The notes under the pieces are model-generated. The model did not search any database and was not told where the DNA came from. It was given only the letters and a program-made list of their open reading frames with translations. From Limisoma sp963601185 (lineage in GTDB: Bacteria > Bacteroidota > Bacteroidia > Bacteroidales > Muribaculaceae): a DNA stretch of 64,000 bases. A program made the position numbers and the translations under genes. Below, in pieces: positions 60,001 through 64,000 of this stretch. Location of the stretch: assembly GCA_963601185.1 (NCBI GenBank), contig CAVCEE010000005.1, positions 1 through 64,000 of the forward strand, in the 5' to 3' direction. Each line of letters begins with the position of its first letter. The first letter of the stretch is position 1.

Positions 60001-63000
60001 ATAGACCACAAGGCATATGGCCACTACGATGCCAATGCCGCAGAGACGATCGGCAGCGGTGACGCCTGTAGAGGGGGTCAGGTCAAACCAGTTGAAGAAG
60101 TCGTCGGCCATCGGTTGCTATTTTTTCTTCTCTTCAGGAGCAAATTCGTTCTTGTAGTCGATGGCCACGCGCGGACGCTTCATTGCGCGAGCAATCAGGA
60201 TAATGCCGGCAACGATAAAAGGCACGCTGAGCCATTGTCCCATATTGAGCGTCATTCCTACCTCGAAACTCTCCTGTGGGTTTTTTACAAACTCGATGAG
60301 GAAACGGCAAGAGAACAGCACTGCGAAGAACACACCGGTAATCAAGCCCTGACGCTCTTCTGCATTGCGCTTCCAGTACATCCACATCAGTACCCCAAAC
60401 AGGGCGAAGTAGCACAACGCCTCATAGATTTGCGTAGGGTGGCATGCAACCATCGCACCGTTGTCGACACAGATGCGTTGCCACTCCACGGAGTTGACGA
60501 AATAGAAGCCCCAAGGAAGGTCGGTAACGTGTCCGAAGATTTCGGAGTTGAAGAGGTTACCCAAGCGGATGAGTCCGCCCACCATAGCAACCGGCACGAC
60601 CAGTCGGTCGAGTGTCCACAGCGGAGAACGCTTGGTTACATAGTAGGAATAGAGGCAAATGCCGATAAGAATGCCTATTGCGCCGCCGTGACTTGCGAGT
60701 CCGCCTTCCCAGATTTTCAGTATCTCCGACGGATGCTGCGAGTAGTAGTCCCAAGCATAGAAAAACACATGACCAAGTCGCGCGCCGACAATGGTGCAAA
60801 TCACTACAATCACAAAGATTGAGTCCACCCAACTGCTACGCTCGCCTTCGTGCTTAAACATTCTCGACAGGACCATTGCGCCGAGGACAAAGCCGATGGC
60901 AAACATCAGTCCGTACCAGCGGATTGTGATTGGTGAAGAAATCAAGTCGGGATTGAACTCCCAGGTTATGAAGTCAAGAATTTGTGCGGTCATAATCTAT
61001 ATTTCGTTTTGTTGTTTTAAATCAGAGTGTAAAGTTACACATAATTATGTCTACTGCCAACATTATTTGCGTTTGCGCAGACTCGGGAACATTCTGCGGA
61101 ACCGTGTGAGCGGCACACTGAGGCTTCCTCCGGCAATGACCATTGTCACGGCAACGATAATCAACACCAGTCCAACGCTTTGGCGTGGTGACATAACCTC
61201 GCCGAACACCAGCACGCCGAAGAAGATGGCAGTGACAGGCTCAAGTGCGCCGAGAATGGCTGTAGGCGTAGAGCCGATGCTCTGGATGGCAGCGGTGGTG
61301 CAGAGAAACGATATTGCTGTAGGAAACACCGCCAGGCCCAAGAGGTTGCCCCACAGATACCAATGGCTCGGGGTTGTTACATGCCCGAGCCACAGAAGGC
61401 GCGTCACGAATACGAACACACCGAAGACCAGAACGTAGAACGTGATTTTAAGCGTAGGCTCGTCCTTGATGGCCTTCACGCGGTTGATGCCCACGAGATA
61501 GATGGCATAGGTGAGCGATGAAACGAAGACGATGGCAGAGCCGATAAGGCTGATTGTCGAGCCGTCCTCGTTCTTGTATAGTAGCCCAATGCCTCCTACG
61601 GCAAGTAGCATGCAGATTATTGTAGCCAACTTGATGCGCTCGCGAAACAGTCCAGCCATTATCAGTGCCACAAGAATGGGGTAGATAAACAGCAGGGTGG
61701 AGGCGATGCTTGCGCCCATATAGCCGTAACTGAGAAACAGAGCCAGCGATGAGATTGCCACCATTGCGCCGTAGAAAGCCAGCGGAGCAACCTCCTTGCG
61801 GTTGATGGCAAGGCTGCGTCCGCGCATTTTCAGCATCAGTCCCAGTATCGGAATAGCGAGAAGGTATCTGAAGAACAGAACGGAATCGGTGTCCATTCCG
61901 TCGGAGTACAATGGAAGTGCAAACAGCGGGTTCATGCCGTAGGTGGCAGCCGCTATAGCCCCAAGGAAATATCCTTTTGCTTTATTGTTCATGAGTTCAT
62001 TTTTTTCGGAGTACAAAGATAGTGCAAGGTGAGAGAAATGAAAAGGAACTTGTCCCAATTTTCAATTCCGAACCGCAGTCAATGCACCGACAGTGTTGGC
62101 GGCGCCGCTTACAGGGCGCAATCATCAACGGCATTCCTGCCACGGGCTGAAGCCCGTGGTTAGCAATACGACGCACCTACGGCGCGCACAGCCCTCACCG
62201 ATACGTTTTTATTGCAGTGTTGTAGACCATCTCATTTGGATATTACAGGTGAGGGAAGCACAAAACAACTGCACTTGGATTTTGCGCTTTTTGCCGTAAG
62301 CATTATCTTTGTAGGTTGAAATAATTTTGTGAATGTACTACGTATCTAAGAGAATAGAAATAGCAGGCTGCCATAGCCTTAAACTCGACTACGAGAGCAA
62401 GTGCTCCCAACTGCACGGCCACAACTGGATTGTGACCATCTACTGCCGTGCTGCAACACTCGACAACAATGGGATGGTGTGTGATTTTACTTATATCAAG
62501 GAAAAAATCCACGGCTATCTCGACCATGGCAATTTCAACGAACTTTTGCCGTTTAACCCAACCGCCGAAAACATTGCAAAATGGATTTGCGACCAGATAG
62601 CGGAATGCTACAAGGTGAGTGTGCAGGAATCGGAAGGTAATACTGCCACCTATGTTGTTGACGATTGCGATGGAGAAACGGTTTAAAATCAACGAAATAT
62701 TCTACAGCCTTCAGGGTGAGGGCTTTTTCACGGGAACGCCGTCGGTGTTTGTGCGCTTCTCGGGATGCAACCTCCGTTGTCCATTTTGCGACACCAAACA
62801 CGAAGATGGTGTGATGATGACCGCTGCGGAGATCGTGGCGGAAATAGAAAAGTATCCTGGGCGGCATGTGGTTATGACCGGTGGCGAGCCATCGCTGTTT
62901 CTCACTGCCGACTTTGTCGCTATGGTCAAGTCTACAGGACGATTTGTGGCGGTGGAGACAAACGGAACGCATCCGTTACCTGCAAACGTTGACTGGATAA

Positions 63001-64000
63001 CACTGTCGCCGAAAGACTCGTTTGTCGATGGCTCAGATGTGGTTTTGCGTGAATGCAACGAGTTGAAAGTGGTCTATGTGGGGCAAAATCTGTCCGTTTA
63101 CGACAATATTTCCACATCCAACCGCTTCCTTCAGCCCTGCGACAGTGGCGATGCAGAGAGCAACCGTAAGGCTGTGCAGCAGTGTATTGACGCTTGCCTT
63201 GCCAATCCGCAATGGAGGCTGTCGCTCCAGACCCACAAACTGACCAACATCCGCTGACTGCGGTCGGAAGACTGCCGGCTGTGCTATTCGTGGCTGCTTG
63301 GTGGTGGTAAATTCACTGAAAATTCATAACTTTGCACGTATTAACTTTTTAGATAAAAGACAATGCCGTTAGAGGTAATATTTGTAATCATCTGTATGGT
63401 GGCGATGCTTGCCGCCCTGATTTTTGACGTGATGCGTCCGGGCTTGATTATGCTCAGCATCGCCGTCATCTTCCTCTGTGCCGGTGTTATCACTCCCAAG
63501 GAGATGCTTGAAGGCTTCAGCAACAAAGGAATGATTACCGTGGCATTGCTCTTCCTTGTGAGCGAAGGCGTAAGGCGGTCGGGCGCGCTCAATGTGATAG
63601 TCAAAAGACTTCTGCCTCAGCGGCGCACTTCTTTGGTGAAGGCGCAGATGCGTATGCTCCCTGCCGTGAGTTTTATATCCGCCTTTCTCAACAATACCCC
63701 GATTGTGGTAATCTTCGCGCCAATCGTGAAGCGTTGGGCGGAAAAGGTGAAGATGCCGCCCACAAAATTTCTCATACCGCTGTCCTATGCCACCATCCTT
63801 GGCGGTATGTGTACGCTTATCGGCACATCGACCAACCTTGTGGTCCACGGTATGGTGGTGGATGCTGGCTATCAGGGGTTCTCGATGTTTGAACTCGGAA
63901 AGGTCGGCGTGTTTATCTGCGCTGCGGGACTGATTTACCTATTTCTTTTCTCGAAACGGCTGCTGCCAAATTCACGCGAAGACAATCTTGACAAGGAGGA

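Overview
The window is a piece of a Bacteroidales chromosome, most likely from the family Muribaculaceae (S24-7). This is inferred from gene content, not from a marker gene. Supporting signs are Bacteroidota promoters (TTG, 19-22 bases, TAnnTTTG) in front of many genes, almost no Shine-Dalgarno sites, type IX secretion features (sorting-domain-like C-termini and a DUF5103 plug protein), the Bacteroidota-type omega subunit beside bamD, and families largely confined to this phylum (PF14121-type porin, DUF5686, DUF6452/DUF6048). It contains 55 intact protein genes, one partial gene at the right edge, one MFS pseudogene, one tRNA-Arg and one predicted small RNA. No rRNA, CRISPR array, prophage or intact insertion sequence was seen.

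Layout. 1-451 is a gene-poor stretch of palindromic repeat modules. 452-12657 (+) holds a large secreted FN3/anchor-J protein, a PASTA protein with an RluD-type enzyme, a PlsC-like acyltransferase, and a tightly coupled run: metallophosphoesterase, tex, short HPPK-like protein, MBL hydrolase, small membrane protein. 12683-15047 (-) holds bamD, rpoZ and a decayed MFS transporter. gdhA (+) follows, then the (-) operon folP-cdaA-exported nitroreductase. Next (-) come two neurotransmitter:sodium symporter (NSS) transporters with a small one-helix protein between them, then a response regulator/kinase pair feeding into a PiT phosphate transporter, then a DUF5686 outer-membrane protein. 29493-33477 (+) has a CYTH protein, rlmN and a secreted endonuclease I. 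33552-41368 (-) is a cell-envelope block (YecH, I9-like lipoprotein, SIMPL; then GT2, DUF6452, DUF6048, porin, solute-binding protein, DUF3843-like). 41552-46841 (+) has an acyltransferase, a clostripain-family lipoprotein, a phosphotyrosine phosphatase and a GH20 hexosaminidase. 46861-49372 (-) has trxA, the small RNA, the DUF5103 plug protein and ung. 49442-52858 (+) has tRNA-Arg(CCG), a barrel protein, an asymmetric ABC-F ATPase and a Dabb protein. 53004-61992 (-) has mtgA, pta-ackA, lgt-mscS-uvrA and an EamA exporter. 62333-64000 (+) has queD-queE and the start of an SLC13-type permease.

How the genes work together. Most of the window is housekeeping and envelope biology: acetate production (pta-ackA), ammonia assimilation (gdhA), phosphate uptake, folate synthesis next to c-di-AMP synthesis, queuosine precursor synthesis, lipoprotein maturation (lgt) and outer-membrane assembly (bamD). 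The observations most worth following up are the predicted Rho-independent small RNA upstream of trxA (47275-47340), the ABC-F protein with only one complete ATP site, the small protein nested between two NSS transporters, the mosaic palindromic repeats shared by both ends of the window, and the MFS pseudogene with several lesions. I found no convincing entirely new multi-gene system.
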